Shown here: in pieces, positions 37,400 through 51,794 of the stretch
Numbering within the stretch: the first letter of the stretch is position 1
Layout of the letters: every line of letters starts with the position of its first letter
Assembly (NCBI GenBank): GCA_016748015.1
Contig: JAAOMT010000484.1
Location: forward strand, 9,443 to 73,442
Direction of reading: 5' to 3'
Source: Geosiphon pyriformis
Taxonomy: Eukaryota; Glomeromycota; Glomeromycetes; Archaeosporales; Geosiphonaceae
Length of the DNA stretch: 64,000 bases
Translations under genes and position numbers: made by a program
The notes under the pieces: model-generated
Told to the model about the DNA's origin: nothing
Seen by the model: only the letters and a program-made list of their open reading frames with translations
Database searches by the model: none

Positions 37400-39770
37400 T
37401 TTTAATTAATTATTATATGCTGTTTTGGCTAAAATTTTGTTGTTCTATCTTAATTTATATGCTTTGTTTTTCAAAATTTCTTTAATATAAAATAAACTGT
37501 CATATTTGGAGTCAAGTTTTTTATTTTATTGTTTTTTTATTTTGGTATAATATAAAAGTACTTTGTCTTTAATTTTAAATTCAATTGATTTGTTTGATAA
37601 TTGGTTGTTATGTTATTTTTTTTTATTTTTTTTGTATTATTAACTGCTTTTTTTTTTTTTTCTAGTGTTTTTATTAAGTAAGAAATTTTTTGTAATAATG
37701 TTTCTTAACAATTGTTTTCTATTATTGGTTCTATTAAATATGTATAAATATTTATCTTTATTAATAGTATTGCTGTTTTATTATATACTAATTCAAATAG
37801 TATTGTTTATATAGTATTTTGCTTTATTGTTTAATAAGCAAATAGTATTAATAATATAAACAAATTTTATTTATTTTAGTTTTTTTGGCTGATTTTTACA
37901 CAATATTTTATTGAATATTTCGACTAAGCTATTGGTTTATAAATAATATAAAAATAATAATAATCTTTAAATTCCAAATTTTTGACTTAATTTTGTTAAT
38001 GTTTTGTTTACAAAGTAAGTTTTTTGGTCTAACAATAATTTTTTAAACATCTATATTGACAAATCAAATCTTAATATATAAATTTAATTATAAATTTTAT
38101 ATTGTTTTTTGAATGGCTTTAACTTCTGGTCATTTTGTAAAATAATTTATGACAACTGTTATATATTAATTGTTTCTGCTGGTTATTGTTAATAATCTGG
38201 TTAAGTCAATTTTAATTCAATCAAATAGTTGTCTTAATTTGATTGATCTTAGTGGTTTATGGGGTTTTGTTTCTTTTTTTTTTAATAAACATTACAATTT
38301 TGAATATATTAGATAATATTTGAATATATTGATAGTCAATAATATATTTTTTTGGTTTTTTTTATAGTGGCTTCTTTATAAAAGTGTTTTGTTATTAGAT
38401 CTAAGTATATGTTAAACAATATTATTTTTTTTCTGGTTTTATAATAACTCTAAGTGGCTGGTTTGGTTTTTTTCTGTTTTTCTAATATAGTATATTTTAG
38501 TAAATAATAAAGTATTTTAATTGTTATTTTATGTTGTTTTGTTTTTTTTAAGATAATTTTTTCTTAAACTATTAGATATTAATATAATATTAGAGTTGTT
38601 AATATTTTTGTATATTTATTTTTTGACTTATTTTTCTGTTTAAAATGTTTTTAAATTTGTTTTATGTATGATAAATTGTCAATATTTCCATTTTTTTTAT
38701 AATATACTGTATATTAAAATAACAATAATTCTATTTTCTATTAAACATGTTAATTATTTCTAAATTTTGTTTTTGAATCGATGTTAATTCTTTATAGTTA
38801 ATATATACATCAAATTTCTGACTTAAATATTTATTTTATTTAATAACAACCCAATAAATAGTTAAATATTTTATTGCTAGAATTCTATAGTTCTTTTTAA
38901 CTGAACTTAAACTTTAATTAACATATGTTACTGAATATTCTTGTTTATCTAATCTTTATTGTAATAGTATAACTCTCAATACTTGACCAAATATATCTGT
39001 AGTAATGATAAATAGTTTGCTATAATTTGAATAAATTAATATTAAAACCTAAATAAGCTTTTTTCTTAATGTATTAAAAGTTTTTGTTTATTTATATTTG
39101 GTATTTTTTGCTTAGAGCTGATAAAGTAGTTAACTTACAAAAATTGTAAATAAATTATTAATAATACTTAACAAATTCCAAAAATGATTAGAGTTTAATA
39201 AAATTAATAAGTATTAAAAAGTTTTTAACTATTTTAATCTTATTTGAATCTGTTTTAATACTATTTTTACCAATAATATATTTCAAAAACTTGAGTTTTG
39301 TTTTTCCAAAGAAATATTTAGTAGCATTCAATTTTGATCTTGCTCTTTTCAATCTTTTAAACACTTATTAGAAATAATAAAGATGATTATTAAATGTTTT
39401 GGAGAATATATTGGTGTTATCTAAATAGACTATTATTAATTTTTATAGTAATTCAGTATAAATAATTTTCATTAGCCATTAAAAAGTGACTGAAGTATTG
39501 GTTAAGCCAAAAGATATAATTTCAAATTCAAAGTTTTTTTCTTTAGTAGTGAATGCTATTTTTTTTTTATTTGCTGAATTTATGGCTACTTGTTAATAAT
39601 TACTATCTAAGTCTAATATAGAGAACTATTTCTTTCTTTTAAATATATTAAATAATTTCTGAATAAGTAGAATTAGATAATTGTTTTTGTAAATAATACT
39701 GTTGAGCTTTTTATAATTCACACAAAACTGAATCTTTCTATTTTTTTTTCAAACAAGTATGATTGATAAT
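37400..39770 (-). pseudogene. Gypsy-1 pol: reverse transcriptase, RNase H, integrase (decayed)
   Basis: On the minus strand, 39770-39370 reads as a Gypsy RT: RKIQFCVNYKKLN, then FSILDLDSNY-stop-QVAINSANKKK (the catalytic LDLxSGYWQV box), ISFGLTNTSVTF-stop-WLM (usual PFGLTNAPATFQWLM) and VYLDNTNIFSKTF (usual YLDD, now YLDN). RNase H follows near 39000-38800 (LDKQEYSVTYVN, SQKFDVYINYKELTSI). Integrase follows from about 38420: KEATIKKTKK, YIQNCNVY from the HHCC finger, then DLTRLLTITSRNN and EVKAIQKT. Trp and Gln codons have become stops and catalytic Asp codons Asn. There is no frame long enough to be translated, so it is dead. Confidence 0.85.
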
Positions 39771-40364
39771 AACTATAGATTCATTAATAGTTGAATTAAC
39801 TTATTGTCTAACATATGATTAATTTTTTGATAAATAATTTTATGGCTTACAGATAATACTTAGTATGCTTTCTATTTAATTGGAATTATATCTTTAGTCT
39901 TAATCTAATGCTAAATAATATTAGTTCTGCCAAATTTATTCTTATTTGTAAATATATTAGTAAAATTATTGAATAATAGCTTAATTTGCATGCATTAAAG
40001 TAAATCTAAATTTTTTAAATTTATTTGCTCTAACTGTTTTAGTTGTAATAATAACATGAATTGAATTATAATTAGATATTTTATTGATATTGATGTTATT
40101 TTACTTCAAATTATAGAAAACTATTTTTTGAAAAGAGGAGTAAAAGTAAAATAATTATTGTTAGCTACTGTTTTATTTGAGTTAAATACTTTTTTTGCTT
40201 TTAATACTCTCATTATATATATAATTTATATTATATAAGATTTTTTGGAATTCTGCAATTTTTTAAAAGAAATCCTAGAATTTTTTTTTTGCATTTTTTT
40301 CTAATTGGCTATTTTACTTATTATTATAATTCCTAATTTCTATAAGTAATAATGTATTTTTAAT

Positions 40365-41009
40365 TTATTAAAATATTAGAAAAAAAGAAATGCTAGATTA
40401 TAGAATAATGTTATAACAAGTTATATAAAAAAAAGCTTTTTTTTTAAGAAAATGTATTTTTTACTAAATATTTTAATTAGAATTATCTTTTATACAAATT
40501 AATTCCAATAAAACTAACTTTAAAAAACATAAAAATTTTTAATTATTTTTGTTTTAAAATTAACTATTTTATATTAACATTTTAAAATTAATTAACTATC
40601 AATTTCAGTAACTGTTAGCAACTTTTAGATTTAAATCCAAAATAACTTTCTTAACACATTTTTTTATTTCTTTTTTTTAGTTTAATTTTTTTTCTTTTTT
40701 TCTTTTTTTATATTATAAAGTAGTCTATGTTAAGATTTTTTGTAGAAAAATCGACTTTTACTACAAAGTAACTATACATATTTTTAAAAAGCTTACAAAT
40801 AAAATTTTTCTGTAAAAAAGTTGACTTTTACTACAAAATAACTATACAAATAATTGGTACAAAATTGGCTATTTTATCATAAGCTTATAAAAAAATACTT
40901 TGAAAGAAAAATTAGCTTATTAAAAGTTTACCAACTTTTATTAACAATAGAATTAATAGCAAAACAACATTAATTATACGCAAAAAAGATAAAAAAATCT
41001 TTAATAACA
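40365..41009 (+). repeat. 5' LTR of Gypsy-2 (family A)
   Basis: Collinear with 49205-49845: 'gaataatgttataacaagttatataaaaaaaagctttttt', 'attaactattttatattaac', 'taactgttagcaacttttagattt' and 'aagttgacttttactacaaaataactatac'. It ends AATAACA just before the TTTGGTG block. Confidence 0.8.
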
Positions 41010-41122
41010 TTTGGTGTTTTTTTAAAAATAACATAATAACAACTAAATTAAAATAATAATCATATTTAACATAATAACTTTAAAATACTATCAGTTAATT
41101 TACACTTATTGCAAACAACAAT

Positions 41123-42700
41123 TTGGAATCTAAAATGGAATTACAGCTTTTAAGAAAACTTTTTTTTAATACATCAAAAATTAAATCAATAATTATTTTT
41201 TTGAAAACTATAATATTACAAGTCAAAAATAATTTTCTTGAAAACTTAATTTACTATTTAAATAAAAATTCAGAAGCTATTAGTGTTGACACTTATGCTA
41301 TTTATTTTGAAAAACTTGATTACAACAACATTAAATTTTGTAAAAAAAATACTTTACCAACTCATAATTTATTTTTAAACTTGAATTAAAACCAGAAACA
41401 AGCAACAAAAGCAAATAAAAAACACCAAATCTGTTTACACAACTTCTAATACACCAAAAACATTATTTAAACATTTGAAAATACTTAAACAAAAAACAAA
41501 TATTAAACTATTATTTTTAATTGCATTTTTTTTAGCTTTACTTACTTAAACATAAATACCAACTTTATTTTTAACCAATTTTTAAGACCAGAAGACTTTG
41601 TCAAAAGTTTTATTTAACAATTAAAACTAATCTATAATAATATTAATTTTCTTGATTATTTAACTAAAAACCAAAGTAAACACTCAAAAATTTTAGCCAA
41701 CAAAAAAAAAAATAACAAAAAATATATTAGTAATAATAAAAATAAAAAAATAGTTATTACTTATATTGCAAAAATCTTTAAATTTTTAAATAAAAACTTT
41801 AAAACCAGTTTTTAAAAGTGGCTTAATAAAGTCATCAAAGCTAGAAATGTTAATAGATAAAATATAGCAAAAATACTAAAAATTTTTTTTATTTTTTACA
41901 AAAAACTATAACTAAATGATTCAAAAACTTAATAGTATCTTTTACTAATTAGCAAGTTTTTAAAACTGCTTTTTTTAAACAGTTTACTAACAACATTTTA
42001 ATTATTCTCTAAAATCACTTTCAAAATATTAGACAGAAACTAATTAAATCTGCTATGATCTATTTTAAGAAGTTTAACAAACTTTTTTGAAGAATTAAAC
42101 AGTTGAAAAACAATAACTACTACTTAAATGCTAAATTATTGAATCAATTTATTGCTGGACTAAAAGATAAACTTATTAAAAAAGTTTAATCATATGTATT
42201 TAAAAATTTAACTATTATTAAAGCATATGTTAAAATTACAAAATGACAATAGAAAAAACAAACTATATAAAGCTTGTTAATTTTATTATTAGTGAAAACA
42301 ACTTAATTACTAAAAAAAATTGACCAACTTATAAAAAAAGTTGAAATCTACTTTGCTAATTAACAATAAAAATATTAACTATTTTAATAATAAAATTTAA
42401 GCACTTTTTTATTATTATCTAATTTTAATAATTAAATTTATTAATTAAACTGTCATTATTGTAAAATATCAAAATACTGGAAATTTAATTGCTAAAAAAT
42501 GCAATAAAACCTACAACAATAAAATAATTAACATTATTTTTTATTCCAATAACAATTATATAAATTACAAATATCTATTTACTATTCTTTAAGTTCTTAG
42601 CCTAATTATTATTATTAGTCTGCTTCATTACAACAACAATATTATTAACTATTAACAAAAAAATTGGTTTAATTCAACCAATTTATATCATAAAACTGTT
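41123..42700 (+). pseudogene. Gypsy-2 gag (decayed)
   Basis: Opens with an 88-codon stretch (41123-41389, MESKMELQLLRKLFFNTSKI...). Later scraps include LNQFIAGLKDKLIKK near 42140-42180, a typical retrotransposon-gag segment. A zinc knuckle is at 42451-42492: C-HY-C-KISK-Y-WKFN-C, where Tyr (TAC) stands in the His place of CX2CX4HX4C, consistent with a C-to-T change. Numerous stops separate these parts. Confidence 0.65.
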
Positions 42701-45239
42701 TTTAATAAAATAACAACAGATTTAATCCCAATAATTAATTGTTATTTTATAATAATAATTAACAGCCATTTAAATATTTTTACACTTAACTTAATTATCT
42801 TACAATATTCAAAGACCAGAATTTTTACCATACTGTACTTTCAAAAAATAAAGTTATAGGACAACAGTAAAACTTTTTTTTCAATTACATTATGGTTTTA
42901 TTAGTAAAAATTATCAAAAACACCAATATTTTAAACATATTTTCATTCGAATTTGAAGCAAATAAATTATTTTTTTTACTTAGCAATACAGCAGCTTTAG
43001 AACAAAAAGCAAGTACAATAATATACACCAAAACTAAAGTTGAAAAAGAATTAATTTAGTTAATTTTAAATAGTGAATTTGTTAGAAATATTATTATTTA
43101 TTAGTTAATATAATGATTAAAAAAAATATTAACAAGTCTGTCTAAATAGTGATTATAATTGTCAATAGTATAAAAAAGATATCTGTAAAAAAAATTAATA
43201 ATTTTTTTTTATAGTTAATAGAATCACTATTTTAGTTAATATTTTTATTATAAATGTATCTTAATACTAAGTTCTTGTTAAAAATGATAAATTTTTTAAA
43301 ACCAATACAAATTTAAATTAAAAACTCAAGAATTAAAGATTTTATATTAAGATCAATATACTAAAGTACTAATTATATATAATACTTTTAACAAATAATT
43401 TAAAAAAGCCCCAGTTTTTGAATTTGAAAATAAAAATAAAATACTTATTATCGAAACTTATATAATACTCAACTTTTGGTCTAATTAAATTGAAGAAACA
43501 AACCAATTTTTTGAGATTTTAGAATCACAATTAATATTATTATAGTTTAAAAAATCTAGTTAACAATTAATATTAACAATAACAAATAAACAGACCAATA
43601 GTTAATATGTTTTATACTTAAAAACACAACTTAAAAAACAATTAACTTATATTCCATTTAAATATAAATATTATAATAAAAAGTATTCATCCATAAAAAC
43701 TTGTATTTTATTTGAAAAAAAAATATAAAAATTGCATTTGTTACTATTATAAAGTCTGCCACTAAAAATAATTTGGTAGCCAAAAATAAAATAGAAAATA
43801 AGACAACACATTTTGTTTTACATACAAAAAATTATTGTTTAAAGAATATAATTAAATTGATATTGTAATAAATAAAAAAGTCTGCAATTAGATCTGTTAA
43901 TATGTTCTTTTTATTTTTAAGAAAGTAAAATAAAAAACTTTATTCACAACCACTTACAATAATGCTCTTAACAAACTTTATTATTATTCATACAATACTA
44001 AAATAATTTATAAATTAATAATAGTTTTAATTAATGGAAAAACTTAAACAGATATTTACTAAATAAAAAAATTTGAATATATTAAATATATAATAGAATT
44101 AATTAAATTTAACAATGAAAATAAAGTAAAATTTTACTATTTAACTTTTGATTATGTTTACTTTTTCAAAAACTCAAATTTAATAATTAAAACAAATAAA
44201 CATTCAATTATGTGAAAAATATATTATATTTTGTGATAACATATAATATCTCAAATATTATGCACTTAGCATACTATTATTAATAGAAGATAACCAAAAT
44301 AAAATAAAATTTAAAGAAATTAAAAAAGTTTCAACAATTCTAATTTACTTTACCAAAAACCAATTTGTTTTACTTTTTAAATACTTTGACAACAATAAGC
44401 AAAAAATTAAGCCAGAAAAAGCTTACAAAATTAATGCAGAATATGATATTTGATATTTAAGCAAAAATATTTTCACTTTAAAGCCAAAATTACTTACAAA
44501 AATTAACTTAAAAATTGCTCTTAAAATTTTATCAAAAGCAATAATACAAATTGTTTTCTGATCATTATTAACAAACAAAGAAATTAATATTAAAAAAAGA
44601 ATTATGAATATTAGATATACTAAAAACATTACAGTAATACTTCAAAATAAAACTGAAAAGCCATTTAAAATCGAATATGCTAAAAAAATTGCTCAAGCTA
44701 TTTATTTACTCTTAATCAATATTTTGGATTTGCAATTAATTAAAAATTGAAAAAAACTTGATAAAAGTAAAAAAAAACTCAAAGTTTTGGATTAAATAGA
44801 TAATTTATAATTTTAGTAAATATAGTTCTCAATATACAAAATAAATTTTACCAAATTTTTAGATTATTAAGAACAATTATTATTCTTTTTTTTAAAAAAG
44901 TTTGTAAAGCATACATTTGTTTAACACCTATTATCATTTAACAAATTTTTAAATCAAATAAACAAATTTGCAAAGAAAATAGAATTTCAATTTCAAATAT
45001 TTATTTGTCTAAAAAAATCAAGAAATTTAATATTATATTTTACAACTTTAATAACCACATTATTATATTAAATAATTATTTTAAAATTAAAATTATTTAC
45101 AATAATATCTTTTAACAAGAGTTATCATAAATAGTTTTAAATTTTACAGAAATAATTAAAGATTCTCTTGCAAAATTTAAGTTACATCTTAGTACTAAAA
45201 ACTATTATATTATTATTAAAAAATTATTTCGAATCAATA

Positions 45240-47900
45240 TGGAATAGTTAAAGTCACAACAAAAAAAAATTTAAAGAATTAATTACAGAATATGCAAACA
45301 TATTTACCAAATATAACAATAATTTAAGAACTAATTTAGTTTAGCATTAAATTTATACTAAAAATACAAAATCAAAATGCCAACAAGTTTTTTGAGTCTT
45401 ATTTAAAAGCCATCAATTTATCTGAAAAAAAATTTAATATATATTTAACAATAAATTTATTTAACTATTAATAAGTTCCTAAACTTTACTAGTAGTTTTC
45501 ATTAAAAAAAAATAAAAAAACCCACTTTTGTGTTAATTATTATCAACTAAATAGTATTACAATTAGAAATATTTACTTTTTATTCTAAATTAAGAACATA
45601 TTCGATATTCTTAACAAATCAAAATACTTTTCAACATTGAATCTAGAAAATAAATACTAATAAATTGTTATAGATCTCAAAAACTGTTTAAAAACAGCTT
45701 TTATTACCCAAGGAAAAAATTAGAAGTTCAATATAATGCTTTTTAAATTATACAATACATCAACAATTTTTAAAGACTTATAAATATTGTTTATGTTAAA
45801 CTTCTTTAAAAGTCAATAGTTGTTTATTTAGATAATACTAATATTTATTCATTATTTAAAACTTATTTAGTTTATCTGTAAAAAGTTTTTTAATGATTAT
45901 AAAAAGCAAAATTAAAGTTAAATATTAAAAAATGTTATTTTGAAAGAATAGCTTGGCCTTTTTAGATTATATTGTCAACAAAAAAGAAATTAAATCTAAT
46001 TTAAAAAAATTAGTATTATCAAAAATTTCAACTTTTTTTAAAACACTACTGAATTAAAAAAATTCACAAAATTAATATTCTATTATCGAAAATTTATTAA
46101 GTTTTTTTGAAATTGCCAAATCACTAAATTATTTAATTAACAAAAATATTAAATATAAATAAATTCCAAAACAACAAAAAGCCTTTAATATTTTCAAAAA
46201 AAAGCTAACAATAGCTTCAATTTTAGTTTATTTTAACTTTAACAAAAGATTTCAACTAGCTATAAATACTTTATATACAGTTTTTAGTGCTATTTTATTT
46301 TACTTAGATAATAATAGCAATAAATAAGTAATGCTTTATGTCAATAAAACATTAAAACTAGCAAAAAAAATTACTCTGTTACTAAACTAAAAACAACAGT
46401 AATAATTTGGGCTTTTTACTATTTTAATTTATATTTTAAACCAAAAAAAATTGATATTATTATTGATAATATTAAACTTAAATGACTACAAAATAAGAAC
46501 TCTAAATTAAATATCAAACAAATCTGTTGAAATAAATTTTTAGCAAATTATAAATATATTGTATACTATAAATTAAAAAAATTATATACAAATATTGATT
46601 GTCTTTTCAAATAAGACAAAATTAGAAATTACAATTATTATTCAATTTAATAAACAATAATAAACAATAAACATTAGATTCCAAAAACTACAACAATCTT
46701 AAACAATATTTGGTAATATTTATTATATTAAAAACTTGGTTTTCAAATAAAAAACATTAATTATAATACTAAGCAAAACAATATTTTCTATACAATAATT
46801 TTATTTATTACCAAAACTACAAAAACCAAACAATTCATTCAAAGTAATCTAGAAACATAAAAAAAAACAATTTTATATAATATATATTTAGATCCTGTAT
46901 TAATGTACTTTAAAAAAAATAGCACAATTCAAAGAACACTAAAACATTATTTTTGGCCCCAAATAAAAAAATATATTTACCAATATTTTGAATTTTGTAA
47001 TAATTGTCAAAGAAAATAAAAACCATATTTTACAGAATCTCTAAATTTAATTGAAATTAAACAATCTTTTGATTAAATTGGTATTAATTTAGTTAGACTA
47101 CTATCTATTACAACTCAAAAAAATTAATATATTGCAGTTATAGTAGATTATTTAACAAAATGGCCAAAAGCAAGAGTAATTCAACAGACAAATGTAAAAT
47201 TAGTTGCAAATTTTATTTACAAAGACATTATTTGTAAACATAAATGCCCAATTGAATTTTTATTTAATTAAAAAACATATTTTGTAAACAACTTAATACA
47301 AAAAATTTGTGAATAATTTAATATTAAGAGATTTTTATTTTGGCTTTATTATCTATAAACAAATAGACTTATAAAACGTTTTAACAGAACATTTTGTGAA
47401 TTATTAGCCAAAGTTTTAATTAGTTTTGAACAAAAATAAGATCTTTTTATTTCATTAATGTTACTAGTATATAGAACTAAAACAAAATACAATAAAACAT
47501 ATGCTATTTAATTTAATTTATGATAAAACAGCAATATTACCAATTAATTTTACAGTAAAACTCTATTTAGTTTAATTAATTATTAAAAACAACTTTGTAA
47601 AAACACCATAAAAAAGAGCCTACACATTTTATAATACATTAAAAAAAAATAATGAATTGCAGTTATCTATATAGAACATTTTAAGCTTAATAAAAAAACA
47701 ATATAACAATAAACTATTACCAGCTATTAATAAATTTAAAGTTAAAAACAAATTTTCTTATATAAATTAAGGCTAAAAAACAAGAGAGTAGAAAATTGGA
47801 TCATAAATAAAATAAACCATTTTACATACACGAAATTCTAAGAAATAAATTATATAAATTAAGACTTAATAATAAAATTTTAAAAAAAATTACATATAAT
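45240..47900 (+). pseudogene. Gypsy-2 pol: reverse transcriptase, RNase H, integrase (decayed)
   Basis: RT: THFCVNYYQLNSITIRNIY (45520-45580), FDILNKSKYFSTLNLENKY followed by two stops (usual DLASGYWQ), and KTAFITQGKN. RNase H: FNIFKKKLTIASILVYFNFN and FQLAINTLYTVFSAILF (46180-46320; the usual ATDAS Asp is Asn). Integrase: LKHYFWPQIKKYI and FCNNCQRK (46940-47015, HHCC finger), VDYLTKWPKARVIQQT (47140-47190), CPIEFLF...TYFVNNLIQKICE and RFNRTFCELLAK (to 47410). The C-terminal segment is ESRKLDHK...KPFYIHEIL at 47780. The domain identities are secure; the copy has stops in every domain and is inactive. Confidence 0.88.
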
Positions 47901-48889
47901 AACAGATTTAAGCATTATTATTCCAAAACCAATCTTAAATTTCTTGTTCTACAAATTGGTACACAATTTTTTTGGTTAATTCTAAAAATATTTTCCAAAA
48001 TTTAGAACCAATAATTGTTATTGAACAATTTTAAAACCAAAACAATTAAATTTTAATTTTCTCTATAGTTATTTTTTATATTTTAGGAACAATTTTCCAA
48101 AAACAAAACAAAAACTACACAGAAAAACAATACAAAAATAACATAAAAATTCTACATATTAAAAATAATTTTATTTATTCATATTTTCATTAATTATCAT
48201 GATTATTTCTAAAACATTTAACAATTATTTTAAAAATTAATACTAATTTTAAAATTACTATTTAACTTATTTATAACAATTATTAAAAAACATATTAATT
48301 ACACCTAAACAGAATCAGCAATATTTTTGATCACAAATTCATAAAATTACCACTCTTATAAAAGAAATAAAAGAAGTTATTCTGGAATTCACTTACTAGA
48401 ACTTTTAAAACAAGCTTTAAGAGAGAATTTAATGTTTGTATCTATTAACATTCTACCAAATATTACAATTTAACAAAAACTTTAATAGTGTTTTAATAAA
48501 CAAAACAATAAATACTTTTCAATTTATAGATATTTTTATATTGGAAAACATTTTATGAAAAAAAACTGGAGCTAAAAATAGCAAACTTCACAATTAAAGC
48601 TATTTAAAAACAACTTTACAATAAATTTAAGACAACAGCTAAACTAATAAATATTTATTACAAACTTAAAGCAGTTTTTAGACTTTATAATCTATTTTAC
48701 ACTTGTGAAAACATTTTATAAAACTCAATTTTATGATTCTTAAAGATTTAATATATTGGAAAGCTTATAAAATTAAAATTTTAACAATTTTCAAATCAAA
48801 TTTTTTCAATAATTTTGGATTACTATCTGAAAATTATAGACAGTACTTGGACTTTAATAGAGCTTAGTCTTGAGAAAAAGATTATATTA

Positions 48890-49845
48890 TTAGCTGAAAT
48901 TTGAAATATTAATTAGCATAAAATTATTTTTATAATTTCTATTATTAACTAGCATATATTATTATTTTAATTTATTACTTATTATCTTATCAAATTATCT
49001 GAATTATTATTTAATTAATAACTCGATTTGTACAAAACACAAATGTAATCAAATTGTAATGATCAGATCATGTAATATGCCGAACTATATAATATTCAAA
49101 ATTTACTGAAATATTTAGTAATTTGACAAAATATTCAACAGTTTACCAAAATAATTTATAGTTCACAAAAATAACTTGTAGTTCAATAAAATATATTTTT
49201 AGGTTACCAAAATATTAGAAAAAGAGAAAGTGCTAAATTATAAAATAATGTTACAACAAGTTGTATAAAAAAAAGCTTTTTTCTTTAAGAAAATATATCT
49301 TTTACTAGATATCTTAGTTAAAATTACTTTTCATACATAAAAATTCTTAATTATTTTTGTTTCGAAATTAACTATTTTATATTAACAATTTGAAATTAAT
49401 TAGCTACCAATATGTGTAACTGTTAGCAACTTTTAGATTTGAATTCGAAATAACTTTTTTTTTATTTTTTTTTTATTTTTTTATTTTTTTTATTTTTTAT
49501 TTTTTTTTATTTATTTTATATTATTAGATAGCTTACAGTTATAATTTTCTGTATAAAAGTTGCCTTTTATAGCAAAGTAACTACACACATTTTTGAAGAA
49601 CTTATAAACAAACTTTTTCTGTAAAAGAGTTGACTTTTACTGCAAAATAACTATACAAATAATTAGTATAAAATTGGTCATTCTATTATATATCTAATAG
49701 TATATACAGTCCAAAGTATAAAGAAATACTTTGGAAAAAAATTAGCTTATTAAAGATTTATTAACTTCTATTAACAATAAATTAATAGCAAAATAGCAAC
49801 AATTATATACAAAAAAGAATAAAAAATTTTTAATAAAAATAATCA
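48890..49845 (+). repeat. 3' LTR of Gypsy-2 (family A)
   Basis: The first 155 bp match the start of the 31155 copy; the last 640 bp match 40365-41009. Between them (49045-49205) are about six imperfect 22-25 bp iterations around 'agttcacaaaaataactt'. Confidence 0.75.
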
Positions 49846-50139
49846 TCTTGGTAAAATTATAAAAAACATAAAGTTTTTAAAAAAAACATCTTCAAAAATA
49901 CAGACAAAAATTTTGGGCATTATATATTTAAATATTCTAAAAATTTTGATCATTGCCAAAAAAGCCAAAACTTTTATATAAAAATTTGGTTTTTTGAATA
50001 CAAAGCTTATTTTATATCAAATTTTGTATATCTTATCAACAAAAAACTTTACAAACTAGTTAATTTTAAGTTAAATAAAAATTTTTAATTAAAATACTTT
50101 ATAAATAGTTTAATTTTACCAAAGCTTAATTTCTTTGAA

Positions 50140-50830
50140 AAAAATAATATTATAGTTAAAAATCATAGTTTTTATTAATTATTATATATATTAATCACTA
50201 ATATCATATAGTTAGCTATTCTATTTTTAAAAAGTAATTAATAATCTAATCAATAATCTAATTAATAATTTGATTGTTGACTTAGTTATTGATCTGATCA
50301 TTAACTATTTTGAATAACTATATAAACAATATATATCTTAGCTTTAGAAAAACATATTTTAATATACAAAATATATATAAATTAAAGTAATAAAAATTAC
50401 TTCTAAATATCTAATTCTTTTTAATTTACTTATTTTTCTTTTTCTAAATTCTTTTAAATATTTGAATATGTTTGTAATAAAAGATTACTTTTTGGTATTT
50501 ACTTGTAAATAAATATTATTAAGAAGTATAATCAATATTTAATATTAAATTCTAAGAATGTTAATATAAAACATAGAATTATATTAATATGTTATTTTTT
50601 GTTAACAGTACAAATTATCTTTCTATTTTTAAATTCTTTTATTGTCTTTTAGAAAAAATAATGACTAAAATATTTATGAAACTGATTTTACATATTAAAT
50701 TTATACCAATTTAATTTACTCTTTGAAGTTAAATTCTTTTTTGATTATTATTATTATTATATAATTTTGTTTTATCTTGCTATTTATTAGTTTATTATTT
50801 AATTTATAATAATATTAAGCAATTTAATTA
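50140..50830 (+). repeat. LTR-like repeat, family D, apparently solo
   Basis: Collinear with 58661-59388. It begins TTATAGTTAAAAATCATAGTTTTTATTAATTATTATATATATTAA, contains iterated 'taattaataatctaat / ttgattgttgactta' (50240-50310), and ends with 'aatttactctttgaagttaaattc...ttgctatttattagtttatt'. No primer site or coding motif follows. Confidence 0.65.
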
Positions 50831-51794
50831 ACTTTTTATTTTAAAAATATAAATAACAAATACTTTATCACAAAATTATAAAATTAACAAAAAATAATAA
50901 ATAATAAATATTATAAAATAGCAATTCTAATAAAAACTTAATAAATAACTACTATATAATAATAATAAGTTTATTGTGAATTTAATAAATATTGCAAATA
51001 TATATATATTCAATTTTTTATATTACTTATAAATTTAAATTATAATCAATTTTATTTTTAGATTTTAATAATTAATATTTAATTATTATATTAACAATTA
51101 ATTAAAAAACTTAATAATAATTTATAAAATTTTTATAATTATTAATTTAGATATATTTTAAATAAATTTAACAACAATTATAAGAATTTTGTATTTTTAT
51201 TATAAAATATTAAACATTTTGCAATACAATAATACAAAATTAATACAAATTATATATAATATTATGATATAAAAAATACAGTACTTTTATGCAAAAAATT
51301 ACAACATATATTATAAAAATTAGTATTAAAATTATGTAAAAAAAATTATATTATCAAAATTAATTTAACAAATATTAATTAGTAGTAAAAAAGTAAAAGA
51401 TTAATAATTAGCTTAATTATAAAACAATTTAATTAAAAAATACAAAAAAATTTTAACAACTAAAAAACAACAATGAAAATTAAAAATTATTACCAAAAAT
51501 ATAATTAATTGATTTGCTTTTAATTATATTAATTATAATTACAATTAATATTATTAATATACAATTAAGTTCTAAATTTAATCATTTAAAATCTGATAAT
51601 CTAAAATTTAATTATCTAAATTATTATTTTTAAAAAAATAATATGCCAAATAAGCTTAAAATAAATTAATTAATTTAATATATATAAATAATTAATATAA
51701 TTAAAATAGTACTAATATAATAAAATAATTTAGCTATATATACAGTTTTTTTATAAATTAAAAAAAGTATTAATTTTTTTTTTATTAAATTTAA
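50831..51794. other. AT-rich spacer
   Basis: Nothing recognised. A/T-rich throughout, with short runs of TA. Confidence 0.5.

Larger units (their letters stand above)
35400..40360 (-). mobile_element. Gypsy-1: decayed Ty3/Gypsy retrotransposon with LTR-C ends
   Basis: The minus-strand element has a recognisable pol (see next entry), a 3' LTR at 35400-36600 and a truncated 5' LTR at about 40195-40360. The latter keeps the 'ggaattctgcaatttt...gaatttt...ctaattggctattt...ctataagtaa' end of LTR-C. Only about 430 bp lie between the 5' LTR scrap and the RT region, so gag and most of the protease are missing. A 20-base assembly gap lies within the 3' LTR. Confidence 0.8.
40365..49845 (+). mobile_element. 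Gypsy-2: decayed full-length Ty3/Gypsy retrotransposon with LTR-A
   Basis: Plus-strand order: 5' LTR (40365-41009), TTTGGTG primer-binding region (41010-41025), gag with zinc knuckle, a poorly readable protease region, RT, RNase H, integrase, chromodomain-position C-terminus and 3' LTR (48890-49845). This is the canonical Ty3/Gypsy domain order. Every domain carries stops. The 3' LTR is longer than the 5' one, having about 160 bp of short tandem iterations at 49045-49205, and the 5' LTR lacks the first 150 bp or so because it abuts Gypsy-1. Confidence 0.8.
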
